64,000 bases of DNA from Nitzschia sp. DOCU1 (Eukaryota > Bacillariophyta > Bacillariophyceae > Bacillariales > Bacillariaceae), in NCBI GenBank assembly GCA_951394045.1, contig OX595990.1, forward strand, positions 3,621,029 through 3,685,028, in the 5' to 3' direction. The translations under genes were made by a program, and so were the position numbers. The notes below the pieces were generated by a model. That model did not search any database and was not told the origin of the DNA. It worked only from the letters and a program-made list of their open reading frames with translations. This document shows, in pieces, positions 51,073 to 63,593 of the stretch. The number at the start of each line of letters is the position of its first letter. The first letter of the stretch is position 1.

Positions 51073-53912
51073 TTAATGGTCGTTTGTGCCTAATTTGAGT
51101 TTCTCCGCTTCGGCAGCATGCATGTTGAAGACTTGTTCCAAAGAGGTCTGACTGACTCCATAGTCATCCAAAAGGAGACGTTCCTTGTTCGCTTCCAAAC
51201 TGGCAAAGATACTCGAAATCTTCACACCCTCCGAGTTGACTTCGTATCGGACCTTGGTATCCTGGCGCTCCCGGAAAATATTGGAGGCATACGAAGTTAC
51301 GATGTACTCCGCAATCTTTCGGATCCTCAACTCTACAGTCGCAAAGGCGGCGAGTTCGGCAAGGGTTACTCCCGTCGGTGAAGTCGCACTCTTGTGAATA
51401 TTGTAACCAATGGGATTCTGGTCGTTGATGACAGAAGATAGGTAGGTATCACCCGTCAATTCCTGCAGGGCCGCAACCGTCTGATCCAGATTGAAGAAAA
51501 TGTCTTCCGTCTCTGGCACGACGCCCCCTTCTTCTGCTGTTTGCGCCCCGGAGCTATTCAAACGCCCTTGACCGAGCTTCGAAACTACCTCGACATAGTC
51601 AGGATCCGACCGTTCCACGAGCTTGCACTTCATCTCTATCTGGTATCCTTTGCCGAATTTGTTCTTGAGATGCTGTGTCGATCCCAGAGCCCGGAGCCGC
51701 CCATTGGCCATGATGCCGATTCGAGAACACAAGGCCTCGCATTCTTCCATGCTGTGCGTCGTCAAAATGATGCTGGTGCGTTCTTCAGGAGCGACGTTTC
51801 TCCCGGCAACCATGTTGCCACTTCATCTCTATCTGGTATCCTTTGCCGAATTTGTTCTTGAGATGCTGTGCCGATCCCAGAGCCCGGAGCCGCCCATTGG
51901 CCATGATGCCGATTCGAGGACACAAGGCCTGGCATTCTTCCATGCTGTGCGTCGTCAAAATGATGCTGGTGCGTTCTTCAGGAGCGACGTTTCTCCCGGC
52001 AACCATGTTGCTTACCATTTCCCAAATCTCGCGTCGAGCCACGGGGTCCACTCCGGTCGAGCACTCATCCAAAAAGACGATTTGAGGATCACCAATGGTA
52101 GCACATGCAAGACTCAAACGACGCTTCATTCCTCCACTGTAGTTTGCGGCCAAGCGATCGCTGTCGGATTCCGAAAGACCTACTTGGGCAAGCTTGGCAG
52201 AAGTCGCCTCCTTGACGAATTCCCTGGGAATCCCCTTGATCGTAGCGTAAAGCTCGACATGCTCTCTCCCGGTCATGTTGGCAAAGTGCGCATCGAACTG
52301 AGGACAGTATCCGACCCGACGACGGGTCTTTTCAGGCTCCCTTGATACGCTGTAGCCCGCCAGGGTCGCGTCGCCAGAAGTGGCGGGAAACTCGGCGGTC
52401 AGCATCTGCATAGTCGTCGTCTTTACACTGCAAACACGAACGCAAGATTGTAAAGGGTGAGAGACAGAGACTCATGGTGCCTTCGAGCCAAAAACCGAGA
52501 CTTCAAAACTTACGCCCCGTTCACGCCCAGTAAGCCAAAAACTTGGCCAGGCGGGATACCCAGAGATAAATTATTGACTGCCTTCTTTCCGTTGTCGTAC
52601 GTCTTCGACAATTTGTCGCACACAATAATGTCGTTATTGGCGCCGCCGCTGCCAACACGCTCCTCCTCCGCCAATACGTCGCTGTCCTCAGCTAGTTCCG
52701 TCGTGATGTCACGATCCGACGATTTCGGCCACGAGCACGCCAGGCACCAAGTGAACTTCTTCCAGGCCGAAACAATACTTGGATTAGTGCTCCAGATATC
52801 GATCTGGATAGCAAGAATGACGTAAACCACCGACTCCCACCCCAAAAAGACCACGTCGTACAGCGACACTTCCTTGCTCCAAACGGTCGTCAAGCCGGGG
52901 TACAAGAACTTCACAAAGTCGATGTTGAGAGCAAAGTAGAGAGCGTGTCCGAGGCAGAAGCAAGGATGGAAGCGCAGAATCCAAGACAGGATGTTGGCAA
53001 TATCCACCAGATTTTGCTTGGGTTCGTATGGGTCTCCCCCGATCAAGGTGAGAATAATGACTGTGACCGGCCCGCCCATTCCGATCAAAAATCCAGAGAT
53101 AATCGAGATGACGTTACAGAGGGCCGGCGATTTGAAGAGATAGGTCAGGCAGTACGTGTATCCAGCGGCAGCGGGCCCGTAGAGAACCATGGCAGAAATC
53201 ACCCCGCCAAGGACTCCAAACTCGGTCGTCGTGAAAGCATCAACCTTGAAGATGAAAAACATCGCCACGACGATCCAAAGAGGAAACTGGTAGTTGACAA
53301 TGTCCCATAGGTACGTCGAAACCCAATATCCCGAAGGCTTGACTCCCGTCACAGTCTGCAAGTGCTTGGCCTTGGATTCGCGTTCCGCCACGATGAATGT
53401 TCCAAAGCTTCCGGCAATAAATGGGAAACTCAAAACTAGCAAAAACCATGCCGTGAAGGCATCTTCCGTCTTTGCGATGGATTTCTCAAAGTCGGTAAGC
53501 GGCAACGGGTGGATAGTGGTTTGGATTGTGAAGTCGTCCGTACCCAAAGCAGCTCGTGCGATACCCTCGGTAGCCAAGGACATGTAGGTCGGTGTGACGT
53601 GCAATGCCGAAAAGTTGTATTGAATGAGATAGCCCAACCAAGTATAAGCTGGGCAGTCACTCGCATTGTTCAACAAAGTCTGGCCAAACGATTCTGCGAG
53701 CTCGCCAACGCTAGTACAATTTGCGAGCACGATTTCGTCGAACGAGCTACCATCCCCAAGGATGCTTGTAGAATCGTTGAATTGGTGATGACCACTCTCG
53801 TCGTCTTCAGCAGGCTCAGCTCATTTGCCTTGGCGTCATCGTCATACTTTGGATCGCTACCGATTGGGTCAGTTCTCGGCGACACTTCCTTTTTGCGCAT
53901 CATGGACATCAC
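51073..53912 (-). pseudogene. ABCA-type ABC transporter, truncated and frameshifted
   Basis: Reads from an extracellular loop (FNDSTSILGDGSSFDEIVL, LANCTSVGELAESF) through six-helix membrane part two (AWFLLVLSFPFIAGSFGTF to SVVYVILAIQIDIW) into one nucleotide-binding domain. An 86-nt intron (52428-52513, GTAAGT...GCAG) splits Walker A. The spliced reading is GVNGAVKTT, with Val where the P-loop needs Gly. Signature NYSGGMKRRLSLA and Walker B IVFLDECSTGVDP are present. A 193-bp internal tandem duplication then shifts the frame, so the conserved ABCA C-terminus (51073-51630) is out of frame. The N-terminal membrane span and any first half are missing upstream. ABCA proteins move lipids. This copy looks dead on three counts. 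The short exon-like start MMSMMRKKEVSPRTDP (53912) may be an old N-terminus. Confidence 0.8.
51626..52018 (-). repeat. 193-bp tandem duplication inside the ABCA gene
   Basis: CACTTCATCTCTATCTGG at 51626 recurs at 51819, and the ends meet at a shared TTGC. The copies differ at several sites (for example TGTGTCGAT/TGTGCCGAT, GAGAACACAAG/GAGGACACAAG), so this is not an assembly echo. 193 is not a multiple of three. Confidence 0.95.
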
Positions 53913-54258
53913 TCTCTACTTTGTTGTCAGGTTCGGCTTGTTCGCTTCGTCGTCGTACTTTGGATTGCAATCAATTGGGTGGATACATCTCCTCAGAAAC
54001 TTGAATCATATACCGAAAGGCGACGTGCAAGAACGAACGAACTTTGCTTCCCCGTCTCCTAACCCCGTGTATTCTCCCCGTGGTGCAAAAGAATAGACAT
54101 TACCAAGATCCAGCGTGGTATACAATAGAGGGGCTATGATGTCATTGCCCGAGACACCGTACAGTCGACTAATCCAAGGTCAGCTGGACCACAGCAACAT
54201 GGCCGCTCCTTGTTCCAAAGGAATGCGAGAGACGGATACCGGTCGGGCACCCAATAAT

Positions 54259-54368
54259 CGACAGGATCGACGGTAGCCCGCCGCAATGACCAATAAAATC
54301 GACAGGATCGACGGTAGCCCGCCGCAATGACCAATAAAATCGACAGGATCGACGGTAGCCCGCAATGG
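54259..54368. repeat. 41-bp minisatellite, 2.7 copies
   Basis: Unit starts CGACAGGATCGACGGTAGCC at 54259, 54300 and 54341; the first two copies are identical. Confidence 0.97.
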
Positions 54369-54385
54369 ACTATTGAACATCCCTG

Positions 54386-55250
54386 TTATCTCATGGTCCC
54401 CTTCTTTAACTTGCACAAGTTGAGATTGATAAGTTTACAGCGCAAAACTGGGTAACCTTCAAGTCGGGAGCCTGGGCTGGATTGATCGACAAACGTATTC
54501 ATGGATGGATGGGATTCTTGACGGAATGTTGGCAGATTCGAGTTGGCTCGGCCTTTGGAACGCTGGGAAATCTTGCTGGCAATACTCGACACTAGGAATC
54601 TTCACTCACATTTGCCAGAGCCGGGTCAAAACCACCCGAGCCGCCACCCATGGCGTCCGTTGCAAACAACTGACTCCGTCTTTGTCTTTTAGCATCCTGA
54701 TGTCTGCCAGAGAATAGACGTGTGGAGCAACCCCACCAAGTCAAGACATTAGCTCGGGCCTCTGCACTTAGCATTTCTACCCGTCGCAAAATATCTTCGA
54801 GCTTGACTTCATGCACATCGAAAATGTTGGTTTCGTCAATCCTCGACGTTATTGTCATCACGACGATGTACCCGGCGCCGCATTGTTGCTACCTGATTGA
54901 ATCGTCTTGGCAAGCTTCCCTAAAACAAAATGCGTCGTTGCCATGTGGCCTTGTTTTGGACATTGACGGCTTGTCCAACAGCGTTCCATGCAGACAATTA
55001 GCTTCAATCGAGGCCTGCTGACCCGAGAATAAGCCGTAGCTGTCGAACGTGGCGGCATGATAAAGCATGGTCGAATTTTCCGCCACGTAGTCTCCCTTGA
55101 TGATGTCCACTCCACTGTCTCGCAAATATTGTAGCGTAGCCGAATCCAGCAGGGTCCGACGAACAAAGCTATATTGTCTTGTGTGTGGCTGAAGGAGCAG
55201 AAGAGGCGACGGAAATCATTTCGTGGAGGACACTCGATTTCAAGGAACAC
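54386..55250 (-). pseudogene. Unrecognised minus-strand gene fragment
   Basis: Coding-like text runs through three frames. It starts with LLDSATLQYLRDSGVDIIKG and DYVAENSTMLYHAATFDSYG (about 55180-54890). It continues with RIDETNIFDVHEVKLEDILR (54592-54861) and ends with SIASKISQRSKGRANSNL (54386-54592). A GTGAGT donor-like site near 54605 could join the last two pieces. No family is recognised. It is upstream of the ABCA relic in the same direction, but nothing ties it to ABC transporters. Confidence 0.35.
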
Positions 55251-55521
55251 ACGGAAGATGACCCACCACCATCCTCGTCGTCGCCATCATCATCTTCAGT
55301 GCCTGTCTTTGAAAGTACAGGATCCAAAGCCAGCCAAAATCACAGAGAAACCGCCGGCGTCGTCGTCAAGGGCCCATGCATAATAGTTCCTAGTTTCTTG
55401 TAACCGTTTGGCATTGGAACAGGCGTAAAATTCAGGCCGCGAGCAAATGCTTTGTTCATGATTTGAAAGTCAATAAGGGTAGGGAAACGATAAAGGTAGT
55501 TGCCTTTCCAATGCTTTCGGG

Positions 55522-57332
55522 TCCGGTCGATATAATCCGGATCCATTCCACTGAGACAAAGACGTTTCAGAATATCGAAGCACTTTAGCAATGAGCGCAC
55601 AGAGTCGACTGAAATGCCAAACACGGAGGGCGATGGATATTCTGGAAGGTGGCTTCCGGAAGGATCAAATCCTCGTCGACAGGGTCTTGAGCTCCGTTTG
55701 GCCAGCTTGGTCGTAGGAAAGACAAAGACCCCGGCATCCAGCAAATAGTATATACGCAATTAGCCCATTCGTATTGAAAGCGCAGCCGAATGACCAGAAT
55801 GACCAAAACTGGGGACGGTGTATCGGACTCATTCTCCTTGTCTTTGTCGGATTTGCAAGGAAACGTTGCACGGACGGAAACAACGACAGCACGCATCCAT
55901 TTGCCTAGGCGCGGGCATTGTAATGATGGTGCTCTTCGCGGTGGCCTCTTCGTTTACTTGGGGATTGTCTGCCGATGCGCTCTCGCCAGGGGCGACTTCA
56001 CTTTGAAACACCGGAAGTGCGCTCTGCTCTGCCGAAAACAAGGAAGAATTGTTCCAAAAAATTTGGGGTGGAGCGATCGTGAGTAGAAAACAGAATCCCC
56101 GCTTGGAGAAACCCAAACTGGGGCATCGGCTCCGAACACTTCATGCTGCTTTTCGCACCAACTCGAGTCTGGCATTTGTTTCTCAAGCCACGATCGATTT
56201 AGGGGACCGTGGTTTGGTGTGTTCACAAACTCGGGTACCACCAGACTCTTTTTATTCATCTTCGACGCTGCGTACGGGCTAGCCGCGCCCTGTTCCAAAC
56301 CAAGCCTCTTGTTTCTTCGTACTAGATCCGCAATGACTCCCGATGCACTCTGAGATTTCCACATACGACCACAAGCTGAGAGTCCGGGCCGTTGTACAAG
56401 ACGCAGTTATCCATGATTCCTTGAACATCGGTCAAAACAGCGTCGACTGTTGTGTAGTAGCAATTATCATATTTCTTTTTGTGATCGAGACGCCGCAAGA
56501 TCCGATCAAAATGCATACCGATCGGGACGGCGCAATAGTAGCTCGGGGGCTCATCGAGACGCCGCAGGATCCGATCAAAATGCATTCCGATCGAGACGGC
56601 GCAATAGTAGCTTGGGGCTTCATCCGGAAAGAATTCTCAATCTGATAGACACTCCTTGTCGGAGCCGCTGTCCCACAAGCGAAGAGACTTTTCATAGAAG
56701 TAGGACCTTTTGTCGGGCTTGAGCGTCCTACCCGATGTGTAAGAGTCTTTTCGATGGAACGATTCTCCTCGATTGCCTACCCCATTGTAACGAGGCAATG
56801 TACTGCGAATGAGATACAACAAGGTACAGCTACCTTCCACCTCTTTTGACGACACTTGTTCGGTTTCGTCCCGTATTCGTTCTGCGGAATACCATGTTAA
56901 AAAGTCGACAACTAGCGATGCATCCTCTGCTGGCAAGGAGAATGACGACGACTTGAGGGCGGCATGGTTCCCAGCAGGAGTCGAGCTGGCAGCAGTGGAA
57001 TGCCATGGAATGGTCAACGCCTCTTCCATAGCTGCGGTCTCGCCAGTAGAAAGCCGCTCCAAAAGACCTGAACGTAGGGGAGCTTGTCATCCAGTCGAAA
57101 GGGGCCAAAAGATTCTCCAATCGAGGCGAATTCTCCAACCTTGCCCTTGCTTGAGTCCGAGCCACAAGCTATCGATTCCACCGCAGACAAGTCATGGTAT
57201 TTGGATTAGGCTCAAGAAAAGGGTACAAGGAACGGAGTCTTTGGCCGGGAATGTCACAACTGAAAACTTTGGCGGCAGCGAGATGTCGTCTTCTTGTTTG
57301 ACTCCTGTGGTCGCGTCCCATATGGGCGGCAT
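55522..57332 (-). repeat. Right arm of the 1.8 kb inverted duplication
   Basis: Reverse complement of 44325-46139. Similarity stops abruptly at TATCGACCGGA on one side and at ATGCCGCCCATATGG on the other. The spacer between arms is about 9.4 kb and holds the PHD exon and the ABCA relic. Confidence 0.95.
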
Positions 57333-58337
57333 TGCTGGAGTCAAAGGCCGCAGCATGATGCAAAGCTGCATGACAGGCTTTGCATTTTGCCTGCTCTTGC
57401 CAGTTTTAGGCTGGTTACAAGGAATAACCCAAGTTCCATCCTTGTGGACCCTTTTGTGTTCCAGGTTGGGGTCGTACGGCAATTCAGCGTGAGTTCTTTC
57501 GACGCGACAACGAATAGGATAACGACCAAGATCATTATCGATGCCTTGAATCCATTCTTCGGTCCACCAAGAAGACGTTTCTGGGGCGGTGCTCGAAGCG
57601 CATTGGTTCCCGCTGGTGCATTGTCTGCTGGGTTCGTACTGGAAGGGACTCGTTTGTCAATCCAGCCGGGGAAGACTTGTCCATGAAAAACAGTTTGTTC
57701 ACGAGGTTGCAAAAAGTCTCCCGTGGGCGAGTCCACGGCCTTGGATTTGTTGCCTGGGGCAGCATTGGTATTTGGAGGCGCCTGGACGGTCCATTCGATA
57801 CCCTCGGCAGCCGATTTATCAGAGGGCATGATAAAATCTCCAAGTTGTTTGGGTACAACCTTGCTAGACGACTCTCGGATGGTGCTCGAATCGTCCACTC
57901 GATTCCTTCGGCCGCGGTTTGATCGAGCGGCTTGTCGAGTTGTCCCATTTGTTTGGGGACTACCGTCGTCGTTTTTTTCGTTTGTGAGAGCATTCGTTTC
58001 CATCTGCAGCCGTCTCATGCAGGATACGTAGCGAATCTCACACTTTGGATACTTTGGAGGCGGATGCATCCTTTGCAGCAGCAGAAGCTCCTGGAATGGC
58101 CGTCGAATCTTGCCCCGCTCCGTCATTTCTCTACCACAAGGTTTTCGGCCCGTGTTCATACTAGCAGAAAAGGCATGGCCCCGTAGCGTGTCTGGGGGGA
58201 CCGCCACGCGTGGACCAGCAGTCGAAGATTTCTCGTCTCCTAAGGCGCCCTCGACTAATTGAAACACCACGGGCGTCTTGATTTGGCGAAAATATCGCTT
58301 CTTATTGTCGTTGCTGCGGTTGCTGCTGCTGACGTGG

Positions 58338-58372
58338 GGCTGCGGCTGCGGCTGCGGCTGCGGCTGCGGTTT
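58338..58372. repeat. GGCTGC hexamer repeat
   Basis: About five and a half units; on the minus strand they encode the Pro-Gln repeat of the 57341-58471 frame. Confidence 0.9.
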
Positions 58373-58690
58373 GGGCGTGCATGCTTGATAGTGAAAACGC
58401 CGGGCTAGAGTTGCACCGTTTTGAATTTCTTGTCGGAAACGAGGCTGGCTGGGTCGACAAAGTGCTGGCATTTGTCCTAGTCCTCGTCCTCATCGTAGAC
58501 CTCGTCGGAGCGATTTCGGAGAGGCGGACTAGTGCTGCTGATTGTGCTGCCGCTTGCTTTCGAGTCCAAAAAGACCCGCTCGGGCACCCTCGTTGACAAG
58601 AATCCGTCAAACAACATAAAGGCATTGCTATTCTGACTGACCAAGTGGCGCACTAGCAGCACTGATACAGCCGACGGGATCATCATTTCC

Positions 58691-61600
58691 AGGGCCGAAC
58701 GATGTGGAATGATTTATTTGCCGGACCGGCGGATGGATAGGATAGCCGTATTCCGCGAAAATAAAGCAACCGGTTGTGTCACTCAAGATCCAGGAAACGA
58801 CAAGATGTCAGATCCAGATGTGTGGCATCTTGTGAAAACGGGATATCCTCGTTGTGAAATTTCGGCATGGTCCGCGCCGCGGTTTCGATACCATACACTC
58901 GAAAGCAAGTTAGTCAAAGTGACTGAGGCCGTCGGATCCAAAGTGAACCGTTAAATCTGTACAAATGAACTCGACCGAAACGAGACACACGGATCTGGCG
59001 TCCATACGAGTAATCTCCCGCATCCACCCGAGCATCCCACTTCGCCTGACACAGGTTAAGTATTCTCTGTGTTTAGATACGAAAGGCTCCGTGCGTAGTA
59101 ACCACCAATCGTGCTAGCTCCTTGGCGTGATCATGTAATTCGACAGACTCTCCTTGTAACATCCACCCCTCCATAGTTCGACGAAGCACAAATTGCCGCC
59201 CCGGCGTAGTCGAAGCTGGATTTCCACACGGGCACCAAAAGCATCGGCGCCTTGTGGCTTACTTGCTTCAGTCTCGTCGCCGTGGGCAATCCTTCGGCTT
59301 CCGCCGTCAAACGACCAATCCCATGTTTGAAGACGAAAAAAATAGACGTGATAACATGCGACGAGTGCCGTTGTCAAAGGCCAAGAAACTGTGGTAATAA
59401 AGAAATGAATTGACTGCCGACATGTTCAAGATGACGATGGAAGATTTTTGACGGGCGGAAGGAACCTGAAAGGGTGTTTACCTCCGGCATTTTTGTCTTG
59501 TCGTCGTTCCAGTAGCTTTGGAAAAAATCGTAGACTTTTTCGATATTCAGCGCCCCCTTCTATTGTCATATGCAAGATTCTCGTTGGTATATTTCCACTT
59601 GGCAGAAGAGTGATTCGGCTATGTTGGTGACTTGAAACAAAAACAAAGCGACGTTTTCTGGGAGATTTCATCGAGGCGTGGTAGAACGACTCGTTCGAAG
59701 CCATTTTGCAAGCCGGATCGGATCGCAGACCTGCTCAAAAACAAGACCACCAGGATATTGATTCCACAGTGCCACAGTAGCACACGATTCCGAACCACGT
59801 ATCATGGGCGGAAAGTAGAACACTTTGATGTAGGTATCATCATGTGGCATACCACGCACAGGCACAGTTGCCACCGGGGGAGAATCAGGAGCGCTTGCAT
59901 GGCATTGCAATCGTTCTTGGATGCGCGACCTTGCATGTCATCACTGGTGAAAAAAGAAATTGCTCCGTCAATCCCAATTCGTCCGGCAGTCCGATCAAAT
60001 CTTGGTGAAAGAACGTTTTCTTGGCTGAAAACTCCCCATAATCTTCCAAACAATCTTCCAGGACCTTGACGCAAGTATTCCAGATCGAGGGTCGCCGCAC
60101 CTCAAGCCCCCTGTAGATAACCATTAATACTGTAGCGTAGGGCTCGTGCCCTAAGGACTCTGCGGCGTGCTTCTTGTGCCATGTGAGTAAAGAAACGAAA
60201 GCTTGCAAAACATTCGTCAGCTGCCAACAGAGCTTGTGGTAAATCGCCGGTAAGAGATTCCTCCATGACTCAAAATCAAAGCATAGTCTCCAAATTTCGT
60301 ATCCAAACGCAATGCTTGATGGATCCACGTAGGCCTTTGTGCTCAAAATCAAAGCGTATAGTCATCAAGTTTTGTATTCGTAGCTGAGTCAGTCGGATTC
60401 AGGAAGGCCATACTAAAGGTCTTTTGACCTTCCATCATGAGTGCTATGTGGATGCTCCTACAGAACGCCTTGGAGATTTCGTTGTTGCCTCGTCGCGCCA
60501 AACGTTTGTATTCGTTGGAATTAACACCGGCCCCAATCATGCTGGCATGGCAACACATCAATAAAGGTTTTGGATCGCAACTCTTCAACTCTATTCCCAA
60601 GTTCGGAAGGAAAGACACTCCAGTCAAGAGGCGGCGGGCACTACAAGACACCCCGTTTACATTTGATGGGCTGAAACAAACCTTGTTGACCGTCATCCCA
60701 GGGGTCTAGCCTAGCCGAAGTTGAAACCATTCGATTAGTAATCGGCATATCCAGGATTTGAGCACCACTGTCGCTGCATTCCTCTTGATTTCCTCAAAAC
60801 ATGGTGGACGCTTTCTGTGGCTGCTCTCCAAATGCAACCGCTTGGCATCGACAAATAGAGACGTTTCATCACGTCTATCTCATTATTGGTGTCAACGCCT
60901 TTTGACTACTGGTACCGGTAGAGGGTTTTCTCATCATCGTCATGGTATGCCAAATTCTACTACTTCGCATCTCGCACGACGAGATGGAGATGCGCGTCAG
61001 CGGATCGCGATCCATGCGATGTCGGTGTGAATTTGACTCGCTGGACTGAATTCACACTGTGTCCGCCTTGAGATCCGGTGGAGTCCGACTAGTGTCTGCC
61101 GTTACAGAAATTTCGTCCGGTCAACCAATCAATCCCCCGGACTCTCGGAAAACCCGAGATCCGGTGGAGTCCGACTAGTGTCTGCCATTCCAGAAATTTC
61201 CGGACTACGTCCGGTCAACCGAACACTCCCCCGGACTTTCGGAAACCCGAGAACGGTTGGGTCCAGCTAGTCAAAATGACTACCACCGCCCGCCGCCCGC
61301 CCGCGTATCTTTTATCTTCCTTTGCAACACTCATCATCAACTCGTCATCGTCGTCATCACCCATTATTATCATCGCTTCTGTCGTTGCTGCATTTGCTTG
61401 TATCGAAACAAACTACTACAAGGACCATGATGACAAACAAGGATGAAGTTCATAGTGGAATCTTTCCCCGGGGTTTTGTAGGCGCAACGTGTGGATCTTT
61501 TGTGATGCTTCGGCTGCTGCAGTGATGATACCGCACTCAAAAAGCTCGGGCCGCGTCGGACGACGACTGCCCCATGACGGTCCCTGCAAAGTGGTGGGAC

Positions 61601-62860
61601 CCTTGAACGTCATCTTGTGCAGTCTTGACACATGGGAACCGCGTCGATACCGCACTCCATGCGAATACAAACGAAGCACGATCCGCAAAGTGACATCACC
61701 ACTGTGATTGCCCGAATGGAACGTTCCGCCTCACGAGTCAGTCTTGGAATCCAGCACAAAAATGGACTAGGTAGGACGTCACCGCACACAAATGAATGCG
61801 TTTAGCTCACTCTATTCATATCGCAGACATCAAACATGACATGAGAACTCTTTTGGTCTGCTTCTTGTCAACTCATCCAACAAGTCGCACCACAACCCGC
61901 CACACTTTTACCACGCCACCGCCGTCGTCGTCGTCGTCGTGTGGACAATCATCGCCGTGAACATGAACAAGTGTGGTTGGAGGACGATGATTTGCTAGCC
62001 TTGCAATGTCTATTGGAAGAAGAAGAAAGTCTTTCAAGCAATGTCCGAACGACTGCTAAACCACGAGGACTGTGGGCCGTCATGATTTTGGCGGTAGCGC
62101 TGCTTCGCATGAATGCGGCCGTGGCGTCTGCCTCTGCTGCTGCTGCATCATCAAAGACATGACTACAATTCCAAGCTTCTTTGAATAATGACGTGAGGGA
62201 TCTTCGTTGTTACTCCAACAAGACGTGACGATTATCATGACCATGAATAATGGATGAACGCATCCGCGTGCTTGTAACGATTACCATGACAGTGTCGAGA
62301 GAAAGGTTGACGGACGACGGTCCTTGATCCGGCATTTCGTCGTGTCGAGGGCAATGCCATGCAGCAGCAACCGTTCGAAACAACAATGGACTACTCTGCA
62401 TGACATGGACTAAAATAAGGAGGCGATGAAACGATTAAAAAAAGAAAGTGGGTGTGATTACATTACACTACAACTAGCTACTAGTAGTATCGAAAGTAAT
62501 AGTAGTAGATTTCCCTTTTTGCAACCGTGCATCATACTATTCTCGTAGTTCGAGCTACAATACTACAAGTCCAAAGTTGGATTGGAGTCATCCATCTCTA
62601 CACTCTTAGGGTTTCGTTGTCGTTCCTGTTATCCATCGCTGACTAGATTCTTCCATTAGCATCCATGAAGCAATATAGGATAATGGACATGGTGCAATGG
62701 ACATGGTATCGTTGTACTAGTACAGCAAGCTATAGCGGTACGAGTACTTTTTAGATTGCCATTTTGAAACCATGATTACTACCTCTCTAGTAGCAGTAGC
62801 TTTTGCTGTACTAGCTGCGCGCACACGCACAAGTCCAACGCTGCCTAATCGGAATCGACA
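58691..62860. other. Subtelomeric sequence with gene debris
   Basis: Minus-strand frames at 60349-60696, 59885-60352 and 59426-59704 read like parts of one decayed gene (for example RLARRGNNEISKAFCRSIHI; VLEDCLEDYGEFSAKKTFFH), with no recognised family. Plus-strand 61941-62162 is a 73-codon frame with an acidic start and a hydrophobic segment (GLWAVMILAVALL), possibly a small membrane protein. The rest shows short repeats and CTAGTAGTA-like stretches only. Confidence 0.4.
61071..61252. repeat. Imperfect tandem repeat, 86-bp period
   Basis: AGATCCGGTGGAGTCCGACT at 61071 and 61157, followed by AGTGTCTGCC and TCCGGTCAACC in both; copy 2 has small insertions. Confidence 0.9.
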
Positions 62861-63589
62861 TTATATATTGCAGCATCCATTGTCGTGCCATCTATCCATC
62901 CAAGACAACAACACACTCTTCAATTCACAATCCCACGTCTTGCCGTTGTTGCATCTCTGATGGCTGGAATTCTCAACTTTACAAAAGCCTTCTTGGATAC
63001 ATCTTGCTGTTATTAGTTGAGGAATCAGTTGCTTGCAAACATGATTTATCAGACGTATGGCTCTCATCGTCTTTCCAGCCCAAGCCGCACATGACGAGTA
63101 AAGTAAAGGTTGCTGGAGCAATAATGTCATCCCCGATACATTCCAAAAGTGAAATTTTCGTAGAGCCTTGAGTAGCAACGAATCCTCCTTGTGATGGACT
63201 GTCGAAACGATTCTTGGCCGGAAATGTTGGGTCAGTTCTAGTAGGCGTTGACGTCTCGAAGAACCGCCTCTGAAGAAACAAACAATAAGGATTTTGATAA
63301 CCATCGTTCTTGGTACGGCATCGTCGTCCGATTCCTGTCTGCGATTCAGTGGGAGAACTTGCTTGGAAATCAAATTCCATACGCTCTGAGGATCCCGGGC
63401 AGGCCGACGCACATTATGTCTCAGGATGTCAATCGATCTCTCGATAGCAATTGCCTGGTCGGAGGCAGCGGTCAGTGGTGGTTCTCCGTGCCAGGACGCA
63501 CACGTTTCGCAATGCCAATCTTCTTTAGGGATCTGGGGCAGGCCGCCGCACTTTGTGTGCACAACGTTGGAACAGCCGTCGCAGCACAT
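62861..63589 (-). pseudogene. PHD finger exon truncated by the telomere
   Basis: Begins at the telomere junction with MCCDGCSNVVHTKCGG then PKEDWHCETCA, the last six zinc ligands of a PHD finger (C-C-H-C-C-C). The first CxxC pair would lie where the TTAGGG array now stands. DNA similarity to the exon at 47310-47420 is high and continues past it. After the PHD the long frame loses resemblance to protein, while a neighbouring frame (62979-63380) gives FPAKNRFDSPSQGGFVATQG and LVMCGLGWKDDE, so at least one frameshift is present. This is the end of a gene whose 5' part was lost with the chromosome tip. Confidence 0.75.
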
Positions 63590-63593
63590 AACA

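Larger units (their letters stand above)
55345..58690 (-). pseudogene. Second copy of the decayed WD/BRWD/bromodomain family gene
   Basis: Carries in reverse the same bromodomain piece (56322-56585, VYN changed to LYN), BRWD-like piece (VWVSPSGDSVFYSRSLH, 55954-56364) and WD-like IWDATTGV as the left locus. It extends further 5': a 376-codon frame (57341-58471) with a PQPQPQ repeat, a Lys/Arg-rich central part, EGIEWTVQAP, and a hydrophobic KASIMILVVILFVVASK. An adjacent frame (57192-57482) gives YDPNLEHKRVHKDGTWVIP and QLCIMLRP, joining to IWDATTGV. It shows what the left copy lost upstream of its arm. Several frames must be joined, so it is probably also dead or multi-exon. Confidence 0.45.

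Noticed and set aside
58302..58625. Open frame ending in poly-Ala and Gln-rich text
   Set aside because: Out-of-frame reading of the GGCTGC and GTTGCTGCT repeats next to the 376-codon frame.
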